From Pelagibius sp048268885 (GTDB lineage: Bacteria; Pseudomonadota; Alphaproteobacteria; Kiloniellales; Kiloniellaceae): a stretch of DNA of 64,000 nucleotides. The notes beneath the pieces were generated by a model, which saw only the letters and a program-made list of their open reading frames with translations, searched no databases and was not told the DNA's origin. Position numbers and translations under genes: made by a program. The stretch spans positions 62,001-126,000 of the forward strand of contig JBLWUP010000003.1 of assembly GCA_048268885.1 (NCBI GenBank), written 5' to 3'. Shown here one piece after another: positions 42,874-51,728 of this stretch (positions within the stretch are counted from its first letter, which is position 1; every line of letters starts with the position of its first letter).

Positions 42874-42909
42874 GCCCGGGCGCCGACCCCAAGCCATTGG
42901 CGCCCGGGC
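42874..42909 (+). terminator. Hairpin after the 34-residue membrane protein gene
   Basis: GCCCGGGCGCC (42874-42884) and GGCGCCCGGGC (42899-42909) form a perfect 11-bp stem with a 14-base loop, followed by TGTTTC. Starts 12 bases after the stop codon. Confidence 0.65.
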
Positions 42910-43121
42910 TGTTTCGCGGCATTCCCGCCCTCTGCGGGTCCCCTGCGCCTCACGGAAAACCCCGTCACGATTTTGCGCCCCACATTTTCCATTGTGGGTG
43001 CAATGGGGCGGTCATAGGATGCGCCGTCGCCGCCAGATCACAACACGAGAACTGAAACGAGACTGGACGAAGCTCCCACCGGTTTGCCCGGTGGCGGCCG
43101 ACCCGGACGGGGACCTGTATC

Positions 43122-43418
43122 ATGATCGGTGTGGTAATTTCGATCGCCTTCTTGGCGGCGTCTGTCGCCTTCACGGCGTGGGCCTTCATCAGCAACCAGC
43201 TCGACCCGGGCTACAATACGGCCTTGGGTATTGCCTATTCGCTGCTCATCAGCCTGGTCGGTTCGATGATCGGCCTCGCGGCGGCGGGCCTGGCCTATTG
43301 GCGCAACCACGAACTGACCCTGGCGAAGAGGATGATGCTCATCGGTACCATCTGCGTGGTGGTCTTTGCCGTGCTGCTGGCGGTGGGCGACTCGGGAACC
43401 CTGAGCCGCATGAGCTAG
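43122..43418 (+). CDS. Small integral membrane protein, unknown function
   Basis: 98 residues with three predicted transmembrane helices: IGVVISIAFLAASVAFTAWA, GIAYSLLISLVGSMIGLAAA and MLIGTICVVVFAVLLAVG, joined by short charged loops (YWRNHELTLAKR). No enzymatic motif. The hydrophobic pattern is too regular for a chance frame. It converges on the citryl-CoA-lyase-like gene, whose stop is 16 bases away; CTGATC-CTC-GATCAG (43424-43438) between them may be a weak shared hairpin. Confidence 0.6.
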   Translation: MIGVVISIAFLAASVAFTAWAFISNQLDPGYNTALGIAYSLLISLVGSMIGLAAAGLAYWRNHELTLAKRMMLIGTICVVVFAVLLAVGDSGTLSRMS

Positions 43419-43434
43419 GGGCTCTGATCCTCGA

Positions 43435-44277
43435 TCAGGGAACCGGCCGCTTGGCCGGGCCGTCGTAGCGCCACAGGCGCTCGCGCGGAATCGGCCCCTT
43501 GTTGCGCAGGCCGGACTGCGATTCCTCCCAGGCGTGGGCCAGGATGCCGACCGAGCGCGACAGGCAGAAGAGGCCGCGCGCCAGCGGCGCGGGAAAACCC
43601 AGCTCGGCGTAGATGACGGCGGTCGCGCCGTCGATGTTCATGGGGATGCGCTTGCCCTTGCGTTCGGCCAGCCGGTCTTCCAGGCCGCGCCCGATGGCGG
43701 CGAAGCGTCCGCTGACCGCGCCCTTTTCCGCATAGAGGTCGACCATCTCCAAGAGCCGCGGCACGCGCGGATCGACGGGATGGAAGCGGTGGCCGAAGCC
43801 GGGCAGGAACTTGCCGCCCGCCGCCTCGAAGTTCGCCAGACCGGCGTCGAGGGCGTGCTCCAGGGTGGCGCCTTCTTCCATGCGCCCGGCGGCATCCTGG
43901 TAGAAGGCTATGGCCTGCTCGCCGGCGCCGCCGTGCACGTCGCCCAGCACGTTCACCGCCGAGGCCATGGCGTTGTTCAGGCCCACGCCGCAGGTGGCGG
44001 CCATGCGGGCGATGGCGATGGAAGGCGCCTGCGGGCCGTGGTCGACGGCGGACATCAGCGCGATGTCCAGCAGTTCCGCCTGTTCCTTGCCCGGCAGTTC
44101 GCCGCGCAGCAGCAGCCAGATCATCTGCGCGAAGGAGACCTTGCCGATCAGCTCCTCGATGGGATAGCCGCGGTAGCGGATGACGCCCGGCGCCATCTCG
44201 ATGATCCCGGTTGCCCACCAGGCCGCGTCTTGGGCCGTATCCGCCGCGACTGTGGGATCCTTTTCTTGCTCACTCAT
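43435..44277 (-). CDS. Citrate synthase-family protein, citryl-CoA lyase-like
   Basis: 280 residues, much shorter than citrate synthase (about 430) and like the short citryl-CoA-lyase group. The core catalytic residues of the fold are present: His in GDVHGGAGEQA, His in GFGHRFHPVDPR and Asp in MNIDGATAVIYAE. The reaction is probably cleavage or formation of a citryl- or citramalyl-type CoA ester. Its ATG overlaps the stop of the CoA-transferase gene by four bases, so the pair probably works as activation followed by C-C cleavage of a dicarboxylic acid. Confidence 0.75.
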   Translation of the reverse strand: MSEQEKDPTVAADTAQDAAWWATGIIEMAPGVIRYRGYPIEELIGKVSFAQMIWLLLRGELPGKEQAELLDIALMSAVDHGPQAPSIAIARMAATCGVGLNNAMASAVNVLGDVHGGAGEQAIAFYQDAAGRMEEGATLEHALDAGLANFEAAGGKFLPGFGHRFHPVDPRVPRLLEMVDLYAEKGAVSGRFAAIGRGLEDRLAERKGKRIPMNIDGATAVIYAELGFPAPLARGLFCLSRSVGILAHAWEESQSGLRNKGPIPRERLWRYDGPAKRPVP

Positions 44278-45473
44278 GTGGCTTTCTCCTCGGCCAGGCG
44301 GGAAATTTCCTCGGCGCTGTAGCCGAGCTCGCTGAGCAGGGCCTCGCTGTGTTCGCCCAATCGCGGTGGCGGCGCGTCGACCCGGGGCGCGGTGCCGTCG
44401 ATCTTGAAGCCGGTGCGCACCACGCGGATGTCGCGGCCGACGCCCGGGACGTCCTTGAACGCCCCGATCATCGCGCGATCGCGCACCTGCGGGGTGGCGA
44501 GCGCCTCGGGCACCGTCAGCACGCGCCCCGCCGGCACGCCGGCGGCGTTGAGGTCCTGCTCCCAGGCGAGGGCGGACTTGGCGGCGAGGGCGCTTTCCAG
44601 CTCGGCCTTCAGCGCGGCGCGGTTGTCGAGGCGGCCCTGGCGTTCGCCGAAGCGCGGGTCCTGCGCCAGCTCCGGGCGGCCGACCACGCGGCAGACGGCC
44701 TCGAACTGCTCCTGCTTGTTGGCGGCGATGTTCAGCAGGCCCTCGCCCGTCGCGAAGGTCCCCGAGGGACTGGCGGTGAAGTTCTCGTTGCCCAGCGGCG
44801 CCGGTTCCTTGCCGGCAATCAGGTAGTTGGAGACCACCCAGCCCATGGTCGCCATGGTCGCCTCCAGCATGGAGACGTCCAGGAAGGTCGCCTCGCTCTT
44901 GTCTTTTCGGGCCAAGGCGCCGGCGATGGCGAAGGCGGCGGTCATGCCGCCGATGGTGTCGGCGACCGGGTAGCCGACGCGGTACGGCGCGGTCTCCGCG
45001 TCGCCGGTGATCGACATGACGCCGGAGAGGCCCTGGATGATCTGGTCGTAGGCCGGCAGGTCGCGCGCCGGGCCGTCCTGGCCGAAGCCGGAGATGGCGC
45101 AGTAGATGAGGCCGGGGCGGGCCTCTTTCAGCACCTCGAAGCCGACGCCGAGGCGGTCCATGACGCCGGGACGGAAGTTCTCCACCACCACGTCGGCCGT
45201 GGCGACCAGCTTCAGGAAGGCTTCCTTCCCGGCGGCGCTTTTCATGTTGAGGGTGATGGAGCGCTTGCCCGGGTTCTGCGCCAGGAAGGAGACGCCCATC
45301 CGCTTGGCGTTCAGTTCCGCGTCGGCGCCGAGCTGGCGGGCGAGGTCGCCGCTGCCCGGCACCTCCACCTTGATGACGTCGGCGCCCAGGTGGGCGAGCT
45401 GGTGGCAGCAGAAGGGACCCGCCAGCACGTTAGTGAGGTCCAGGACGCGCACGCCCTTCAGGAAGGCGGACAT
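44274..45473 (-). CDS. Family III CoA-transferase (CaiB/BaiF)
   Basis: 399 residues. Typical family III features: LKGVRVLDLTNVLAGPFCCH at the N-terminus, HLGADVIKVEVPGSGDLAR, the catalytic Asp expected in the VVENFRPGVMDRLG-to-GFGQDGPARDLPAYD region, and GEHSEALLSELGYSAEEI at the end. It moves CoA between acids, often for dicarboxylates such as succinate/glutarate, itaconate or mesaconate. It is divergent from the IclR gene, which presumably controls it. Acceptor acid unknown; glutarate would fit the nicotinate-like region next door. Confidence 0.82.
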   Translation of the reverse strand: MSAFLKGVRVLDLTNVLAGPFCCHQLAHLGADVIKVEVPGSGDLARQLGADAELNAKRMGVSFLAQNPGKRSITLNMKSAAGKEAFLKLVATADVVVENFRPGVMDRLGVGFEVLKEARPGLIYCAISGFGQDGPARDLPAYDQIIQGLSGVMSITGDAETAPYRVGYPVADTIGGMTAAFAIAGALARKDKSEATFLDVSMLEATMATMGWVVSNYLIAGKEPAPLGNENFTASPSGTFATGEGLLNIAANKQEQFEAVCRVVGRPELAQDPRFGERQGRLDNRAALKAELESALAAKSALAWEQDLNAAGVPAGRVLTVPEALATPQVRDRAMIGAFKDVPGVGRDIRVVRTGFKIDGTAPRVDAPPPRLGEHSEALLSELGYSAEEISRLAEEKAT

Positions 45474-45597
45474 ATCTCTCCCCGGGTTGTCGGCCTATGG
45501 CTCTTGGCCCCAGGCTGCGGCTGTGTTCTGTTAAGTGCAACGAGATAGCGCCAAAAAAGCCTGTTTCGTTCTGTCTGACGGAATATTGGGGGGCGCC

Positions 45598-46275
45598 ATG
45601 GCGGAAGACCGGGTCGAAGCGGTGGAGCGGGCCTTGACCCTGCTGGAGGCCTTCGCCGACGGGGCGCCGCAGCTCAGCCTGGCCGAACTGGCCGCGCACA
45701 GCGGCTTCTACAAGAGCACCATCCTGCGCCTGGCCCGCTCGCTGGAGCGCTTCGGCTACCTGAGCCGCGGCGGCGACGGCAGCTTCCGCCTCGGGCCGAC
45801 GCCCGCGCGGCTCGGCGCCCTCTACCGCGACCGTGCCGATCACGGCGGCCTCATCCGCACGGCCTTGAAGGGGCTGCGCGATGCCTCTTCCCATACCGCG
45901 TCCTTCTATGTGCGCAGCGGCGCGACGCGTACCTGCCTCTACCGCGAAAACTCGCAGCGCGAGATCCGCCACCACCTGGAGGAGGGCGCGCGCCTGCCGC
46001 TGGCGCTCGGCGCGGCGGGCAAGGTGCTGCTGGCCTATACGGAGGAAGGGGAGCGCCCGGGGCAGAAGGTGCGCCGCGACGGTTACGCCCTCTCGGAGGG
46101 CGAGCGCGATCCGCACATCGCCGCCGTCGCCGTGCCGCTGTTCGACGCGGCCGGGGGATTCCAGGGCGCGCTCTGCCTTTCCGGCCTCGCCGCGCAGCTG
46201 ACGGCGGGCCAGAAGGAGCGCTGCCGCGACCTGCTGCTGGAGGCCGCCGCCGCGCTGCAGCCGACCCTCCAATAA
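45598..46275 (+). CDS. IclR-family transcriptional regulator
   Basis: 225 residues from ATG 45598 preceded by TTGGGGGG. N-terminal winged helix-turn-helix: ERALTLLEAFADGAPQLSLA and HSGFYKSTILRLARSLERFG. The C-terminal GAF-like effector domain contains LEEGARLPLALGAAGKVLLA, the family's ligand-pocket region. It stands between the divergent CoA-transferase operon and the Mo-hydroxylase operon and may repress either. The effector is unknown. Confidence 0.85.
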   Translation: MAEDRVEAVERALTLLEAFADGAPQLSLAELAAHSGFYKSTILRLARSLERFGYLSRGGDGSFRLGPTPARLGALYRDRADHGGLIRTALKGLRDASSHTASFYVRSGATRTCLYRENSQREIRHHLEEGARLPLALGAAGKVLLAYTEEGERPGQKVRRDGYALSEGERDPHIAAVAVPLFDAAGGFQGALCLSGLAAQLTAGQKERCRDLLLEAAAALQPTLQ

Positions 46276-46409
46276 AAATTACTTTGTAGACAAAATAAAT
46301 AAATAACGGCCTCGGGGTCGGCCAATTCTCAGCGCCTTTTCCGCGACTTACGCCGAGAAAATATGTGATCTGACAAGGTGTTGCCGGCGATCCTCCGCGC
46401 GGCGCACGA

Positions 46410-46437
46410 TTGACAGCCGGAAACTATCTTGCATACT
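46410..46437 (+). promoter_or_regulatory. Sigma-70-like promoter before the Mo-hydroxylase operon
   Basis: TTGACA (46410-46415), 16 bases, then CATACT (46432-46437), followed by AT-rich DNA up to the GTG start at 46482. A ribosome site AGGGGAG lies eight bases before that GTG. Position and match are good; unverified. Confidence 0.5.
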
Positions 46438-46481
46438 AAACAAAAATAAATACGGACTCGTAGGACAGGGGAGTTCGACTG

Positions 46482-47369
46482 GTGGGGTGTTATCTTCGCC
46501 CGAAAGGGCTCGAAGAAGCCGTCGCCGCCTTGGCGGACGGCAGCTATACGGTCCTCGCCGGAGGCACCGACTTCTATCCCGCCCGTGTCGGCGGTCTTGG
46601 AGGCCGTGGCCCGGGCCGGGACAGCCACGACAACATCCTGGACATCACCGCCCTGCGCGGCCTGCGCGCGATCGACGAACAGGACGACAGCTTCCGCATC
46701 GGCGCGCTGACCACCTGGAGCGATGTGTTGCGGGCGCCGCTGCCGGCCTGCTTCACAGCGCTGAAGCTGGCGGCGCGGGAAATCGGCGGCGTGCAGATCC
46801 AGAACGCGGGCACGCTCTGCGGCAATCTCTGCAACGCTTCGCCCGCCGCCGACGGCGTGCCGCCGCTGCTGGCGCTGGAGGCTGAGGTCGAATTGACGTC
46901 GCAGGGCGGCAGGCGGCGCCTGGCGCTGGACGATTTCATCCTCGGTAATCGCCAGACCGCCAAGCGGCCCGACGAGCTGGTGACGGCGCTCTATATTCCC
47001 AAGCTCTCTTCCCCAAACTCTTCAGGGCGGACGCGCAGCACCTTCCTGAAGCTCGGCGCGCGCAAATACCTGGTGATCTCCATCGTCATGGCGGCCGTGC
47101 TGTTGGACCTGGAAGAAGACGGCACCGTGGCCAAGGCGCGCGTTGCCGTCGGCTCCTGCGCCGCGCGGGCGCTGCGCCTGCCGGCGGTGGAGGCGGCCCT
47201 GCAAGGGCAACCCTTCGACCCGGACCTGCTGCCGCGCATCGGCGAGGAGCAGTTCGACCTTCTCTCCCCCATCGATGACATCCGCGGCTCCGCCGACTAC
47301 CGCCATGAGGCCGCCGTGACCCTCATCCGGCGCAGCCTGGAAGCTCTGTTGCTGCAGGAGGCCGCCTGA
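46482..47369 (+). CDS. Molybdenum hydroxylase FAD-binding subunit (xanthine dehydrogenase family)
   Basis: 295 residues starting at GTG 46482. FAD contacts of the CoxM/PaoB type are visible: TVLAGGTDFYP and NAGTLCGNLCNASPAAD. It carries electrons from the FeS clusters of its partner to NAD or another acceptor. The stop overlaps the partner's ATG (TGATG). Together they form a two-gene hydroxylase at the head of the catabolic operon, probably hydroxylating an N-heteroaromatic ring next to the nitrogen. Confidence 0.88.
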   Translation: MGCYLRPKGLEEAVAALADGSYTVLAGGTDFYPARVGGLGGRGPGRDSHDNILDITALRGLRAIDEQDDSFRIGALTTWSDVLRAPLPACFTALKLAAREIGGVQIQNAGTLCGNLCNASPAADGVPPLLALEAEVELTSQGGRRRLALDDFILGNRQTAKRPDELVTALYIPKLSSPNSSGRTRSTFLKLGARKYLVISIVMAAVLLDLEEDGTVAKARVAVGSCAARALRLPAVEAALQGQPFDPDLLPRIGEEQFDLLSPIDDIRGSADYRHEAAVTLIRRSLEALLLQEAA

Positions 47370-50182
47370 TGGACGCCGCTTTGACGGGAGCCGTGACGGA
47401 GGCGGCGCGGGAAGGCGCCGGGGCGATCCGCTTCACCCTCAACGGCCAGGCGGTGACGCTGAGCGCGGATCCGCTGGACCGGCTCAGCGACGCGCTGCGC
47501 TACAGCCTCGGCCTTACCGGCACCAAGGTGGGCTGCAACGCCGGCGACTGCGGCGCCTGCACGGTGCTGGTCGACGGCGAACAGATGTGCGCCTGCCTCA
47601 TGGCCTGCGGCCAAGCCGAGGGCCGTGAGGTCACGACGGTGGAGGGGCTGGCGGCCGACCCGGAAACGCAACGTCTGCAGCAGGCCTTTCTCGATCATGG
47701 CGCCGCCCAGTGCGGCATCTGCACGCCGGGCATGCTGATGGCGGCCACGTCGCTGCTGAAGCGCGTCGCCGCGCCGACCCAGGCGGAGGTGCAGGACGCT
47801 CTCGGCGGCGTGCTCTGCCGCTGCACCGGCTACCAGAAGATCGTCGAGGCGGTCTGTGCCCTATCCGAGCAAGAGGGGGCGGAAAAGCCTCTGGCCGAGG
47901 GGCCGCTCGCCGATCCCGGCCTCGGCTGCGCCGTCGGCGCGCGTCTCGTGAAAACCGACGGTCTGGCGAAGGTCACGGGGCGGGAGCTCTACGGGGCCGA
48001 CACGGCGCCGGAAGGCGCGCTGTGGCTACGCGTCATTCGCGCGCCGCACGCCCGCGCCAGCTTCACCCTGGGCGATCTCGACGCGGTGGTCGCCAAGTCG
48101 CCGGGGCTGGAGCGCATCTTCACCGCCGCGGACATCCCGGGCAGCAAGGGCTTCGGCGTCTACCCCCATATGAAGGACCAGCCGGTGCTGGCCGAGGGCC
48201 GGGTACGTTACCGCGGCGAAGCGGTGCTGCTGCTGGTCGGGGAGCGCCGCGCTATCTGGTCGCTCGCCGAGGCGGATCTGCCGATTTCCTGGGAAACGGA
48301 GGAAGCCGTCACCGACTTCTGCCGCGACGACGCCCCGCTGGTGCAGCAGGACCGCAGCGACAACGTCCTGGCGCGCGGCTTCGTCAACAAGGGCGATGCC
48401 GAGGCGGCGCTGGCGGCTTCTCCGGTCACCGCCGAGATCAGCACGGCGACCCCCTTCATCGAACACGCCTACATCGAGCCGGAAGCCGGCTATGCCGAGC
48501 GAAAGGGAGATATCCTGGAAGTCTGGGTGACCACCCAGGCGCCCTACATGGACCGCGACGAGACGGCGGCGATCCTGGGCCTCGACAAGGAAAAGGTGCG
48601 CATCATCCCCTCGGCCTGCGGCGGCGGCTTCGGCGGCAAGCTGGATCTCTCGCTGCATCCCCTGGTCGGCCTCGCCGCCTGGCTGCTGGAGCGTCCCGTG
48701 CGCTGTGAGTACACGCGGCCGGAATCCATGGCGTCCTCGACCAAGCGCCACGCCTCGCGGGTGAGCGCGCGGGCCGGCTGCGACGAGAACGGCAAGCTGA
48801 CGGCGCTGGTCTTCGACGGCGACTTCGATACCGGCGCCTATGCCTCCTGGGGCCCGACGGTGGCCGACCGCGTGCCGGTGCATTGCAGCGGTCCCTACAT
48901 GCTGCCGAACGTGCTGGCGCGTTCCGCCGGGCGCTTTACCAACGCGCCGCCGGCGGGGGCCTTTCGCGGCTTCGGCGTGCCGCAGGCGGCGCTCGCGCAC
49001 GAGGCCCTGCTCGACGACCTGGCCGAGCAGCTCGGCCTCGACCCGCTGGAGATCCGCTTTCGGAACGCGCTGCGCGTCGGCGACGCCACGGCGACCGGCC
49101 AGGTGCTGACGGCCTCCGCCGGCCTCGCCGACTGCCTGGAGGCGCTGCGTCCCACCTGGAAGGACTGGCGTGAGGCGGCGGAGGCGTTCAATGCGGCCGA
49201 CGGCCGGCAGCGCCGCGGGGTCGGCATCGGCTGCGTGTGGTACGGCTGCGGCAATACCTCCATGTCCAACCCCTCGACCCAGTCGGTGGCGCTGGATCGG
49301 GATGGCAGGCTCACGCTCTACAACGGCGCCGTCGACATCGGCCAGGGCAGCAACACGGTCATGGCGCAGATCGCCGCCGACGCACTCACTGGGTCCAAAG
49401 GGGGCCTGCCCGTCGAGGCGATGCGGGTCGTCATGGGCGACACGGCGCTGACCGCCGACGCGGGCAAGACCTCTGCCTCGCGCCAGACCTTCATCTCCGG
49501 CAAGGCTTCGGAGCTGGCCGGGCGCGACCTGCGCGCGCAGATCCTGCGCCTCGCCAATGCCGGCGAGGACGCGCGCCTGGAACTGAAGGACGGCAAGCTG
49601 CGGGTGCACGACGGGGAAGTGGTGCGCGAGATCGACCTGGCGGAGATGCCGCAGGATGCGCGCGGCGATGTGCTGTGCGGCAGCGGCACCTTCGATCCGC
49701 CGACCTCGCCGCTGGACGAGAACGGCCAGGGCGATCCCTACGCGACCTACGGTTTTGCCGCGCAGATCGCGGAGGTCGAGGTCGACCTGGATCTGGGCAC
49801 GGTGAAGGTGCTGCGCATGGCCGCCGCCCACGACGTCGGCCGCGCGGTGAACCCGACCCTGGTGGAAGGCCAGATCCACGGCGGCATCGCCCAGGGCCTC
49901 GGCCTCGCCTTGATGGAGGAATACCTGCCGGGGCGTACGGAGAACCTGCACGACTACCTGATCCCGACCTTCGGCGATATGCCGCAGATCACCTCCATCC
50001 TGGTGGAAGACCCGGAGCCGCTGGGGCCCTACGGCGCCAAGGGCGTCGGCGAGCATTCGCTGATCGCCACGGCGCCGGCGATCTTCGGCGGCGTCTACCA
50101 GGCGACGGGCGTGCGCCTCACCCAGACTCCGGCGACGCCGGACCGGGTGCGCAGGGCTCTGCGCGAAGCGGGCGCGGTTTGA
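47369..50182 (+). CDS. Molybdenum hydroxylase, fused 2x[2Fe-2S] and molybdopterin subunit
   Basis: 937 residues. Residues about 20-170 are the iron-sulfur domain: plant-type cluster Cys56, Cys61, Cys64 and Cys76, and the second cluster in CGIC (115-118) and CRC (150-152). From about 185 on is the molybdenum-cofactor domain, with FGGKLDLSLHPLVGLAAWLL, RGFGVPQAALAHEALLDDLA, GQGSNTVMAQIAADAL and the catalytic Glu in GAKGVGEHSLIATAPA. These two domains are usually separate subunits (CoxS and CoxL types); here they are one chain. Candidate substrates are nicotinate or a related pyridine/pyrimidine, based on the reductase and enamidase downstream. Confidence 0.88.
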   Translation: MDAALTGAVTEAAREGAGAIRFTLNGQAVTLSADPLDRLSDALRYSLGLTGTKVGCNAGDCGACTVLVDGEQMCACLMACGQAEGREVTTVEGLAADPETQRLQQAFLDHGAAQCGICTPGMLMAATSLLKRVAAPTQAEVQDALGGVLCRCTGYQKIVEAVCALSEQEGAEKPLAEGPLADPGLGCAVGARLVKTDGLAKVTGRELYGADTAPEGALWLRVIRAPHARASFTLGDLDAVVAKSPGLERIFTAADIPGSKGFGVYPHMKDQPVLAEGRVRYRGEAVLLLVGERRAIWSLAEADLPISWETEEAVTDFCRDDAPLVQQDRSDNVLARGFVNKGDAEAALAASPVTAEISTATPFIEHAYIEPEAGYAERKGDILEVWVTTQAPYMDRDETAAILGLDKEKVRIIPSACGGGFGGKLDLSLHPLVGLAAWLLERPVRCEYTRPESMASSTKRHASRVSARAGCDENGKLTALVFDGDFDTGAYASWGPTVADRVPVHCSGPYMLPNVLARSAGRFTNAPPAGAFRGFGVPQAALAHEALLDDLAEQLGLDPLEIRFRNALRVGDATATGQVLTASAGLADCLEALRPTWKDWREAAEAFNAADGRQRRGVGIGCVWYGCGNTSMSNPSTQSVALDRDGRLTLYNGAVDIGQGSNTVMAQIAADALTGSKGGLPVEAMRVVMGDTALTADAGKTSASRQTFISGKASELAGRDLRAQILRLANAGEDARLELKDGKLRVHDGEVVREIDLAEMPQDARGDVLCGSGTFDPPTSPLDENGQGDPYATYGFAAQIAEVEVDLDLGTVKVLRMAAAHDVGRAVNPTLVEGQIHGGIAQGLGLALMEEYLPGRTENLHDYLIPTFGDMPQITSILVEDPEPLGPYGAKGVGEHSLIATAPAIFGGVYQATGVRLTQTPATPDRVRRALREAGAV

Positions 50183-50192
50183 GGAGCGCGAG

Positions 50193-51728
50193 ATGAGCAC
50201 GACCGAAGCCGAAAAGACCGAGTCCGGCGGCAAGAATGACGGCATCGTCGTCTGCGACGCCTGTCCGGTGCTGTGCCGCATCCGCCCCGGCAAGACCGGC
50301 GCCTGCGACCGCTACGGCAACGTCGACAACGCGCTGGTGCGCATGGATCCCTTCCTGCTGGCGCGCCAGGCGGCGGAGCGCGAGGCGGAGATGGTGCCCT
50401 TCTTGGCGACCGAGAGCGCCGGCGCCGAATGGGACGGCAGCCTGGTGTTGGGCGGTGAGGCTTTCGTCACCGGCATCGGCGCCGGCACGACCTACCCCGA
50501 CTACAAGCCGGCGCCCTTCATCGTCTCCTCGCAGGTCGAAGGCATCGACATGGTCACCGTGGTGACCGAAGGCATCTTCAGCTACTGCGGCGTGAAGGTG
50601 AAGATCGACACCGACCGCCACCTGGGCCCCGAGCAGGCCGCGGTGCGCTGCCAGGGCGAGCAGGTCGGCCACGTCACCACGGCGGAATACGGCTCGCAGA
50701 TGCTGGCCCTCGGCGGCGTGCGCCACCTGACCGGCGGCAGCAAGAAGGAAGGCAACGTCACCTGCCAGATGATGCTCGACCTCTGCAACAAGCAGCCGGT
50801 GGAGCTGGAGATCGACGGCGGCGCCAAGCTGCAGATCGCCGCGGGCCAGGCGCCGGTCATCAACGGCGTGAAAGAGGAGCGCATGCGCGTCGGCTGCGGC
50901 TCGGCGACCATCGGCATCTTCGCCCAGCAGTGGGTCGGCCACGTCGACGAAGTCATCGTCGTCGACGACCACATCACCGGCGTGCTGACCGAGCACCAGG
51001 CCGGCAAGTTTCTGGACATGAAGCCCAGCGGCATCCGCGTGCGCGGGCGGCGCTCGACGCCGGGACGCTACTTCCAAGTGGCCGAGCCCGGCACCGGTTG
51101 GGGCGGCACCAACATCAGCGACCCGCTGTCGATCATCGACAAGATCGACCCGAAGATCTCCTGGCCGGGCCTGCGCCTGCTGATGGTCAGCACCACGGGC
51201 GAGCACGCCGCCTGGTTCGAGCTGGACGCGGACCTGAAGCCGCAGGAAGCCGAGATGCCGGAAGCGGTGCAGGTCGTGGTCGACCGCATCGGCGAGAACT
51301 GCGAGCCGGCGCTGGCGTCGGTGCTGTTCATGGCGGGGGCGGGCGGCAGCCTGCGCGCCGGAGCGACGGAGAATCCCGTGCGTCTCACCCGCTCGGTGAA
51401 GGACGCGCTGACCCGCGTCACCGCCGGCGGCGCCAAGGCCTACGTCTGGCCCGGCGGCGGCATCACCATCATGGTCGACGTCATGGATATGCCGGACAAC
51501 GCCTTCGGCTACGTGCCGACGCCGGCCATCGTCGGGCCGATCGAGTTCACCATGCCGCACCAGGTCTATGCGGAACTGGGCGGGCACATGAAGTCGGTGC
51601 AGTCCCTGGCCGACGTGGTGCAGACGCGCGGCACCGGCGAGCGCATCCGCATGACCGATCTGAAGGCAGAGAATCCCTGGCCGCTGTCGCCGCTAAGTAA
51701 GCTTCCCGGCAAGAAGGCGGGGGTCTAG
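50193..51728 (+). CDS. hnr: 6-hydroxynicotinate reductase-like iron-sulfur protein
   Basis: 511 residues. An N-terminal cysteine cluster CDACPVLCRIRPGKTGACDR suits a [4Fe-4S] site. The body has no nucleotide-binding motif; blocks such as YPDYKPAPFIVSSQVEGIDM, TTAEYGSQMLALGGVRHLTG and VAEPGTGWGGTNISDPLSII match the family annotated as 6-hydroxynicotinate reductase from Eubacterium barkeri and several alphaproteobacteria. That enzyme reduces 6-hydroxynicotinate to 1,4,5,6-tetrahydro-6-oxonicotinate with reduced ferredoxin. It is followed directly (TAG then ATG) by UPF0280. An enamidase-like gene at 61688 supplies the next step, strengthening the call. The actual ring substrate remains to be shown. 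Confidence 0.75.
   Translation: MSTTEAEKTESGGKNDGIVVCDACPVLCRIRPGKTGACDRYGNVDNALVRMDPFLLARQAAEREAEMVPFLATESAGAEWDGSLVLGGEAFVTGIGAGTTYPDYKPAPFIVSSQVEGIDMVTVVTEGIFSYCGVKVKIDTDRHLGPEQAAVRCQGEQVGHVTTAEYGSQMLALGGVRHLTGGSKKEGNVTCQMMLDLCNKQPVELEIDGGAKLQIAAGQAPVINGVKEERMRVGCGSATIGIFAQQWVGHVDEVIVVDDHITGVLTEHQAGKFLDMKPSGIRVRGRRSTPGRYFQVAEPGTGWGGTNISDPLSIIDKIDPKISWPGLRLLMVSTTGEHAAWFELDADLKPQEAEMPEAVQVVVDRIGENCEPALASVLFMAGAGGSLRAGATENPVRLTRSVKDALTRVTAGGAKAYVWPGGGITIMVDVMDMPDNAFGYVPTPAIVGPIEFTMPHQVYAELGGHMKSVQSLADVVQTRGTGERIRMTDLKAENPWPLSPLSKLPGKKAGV

Noticed and set aside
42992..43468. 158-codon plus-strand frame overlapping the 98-residue membrane protein
   Set aside because: Lacks hydrophobic or family pattern; the other frame has three regular transmembrane helices.
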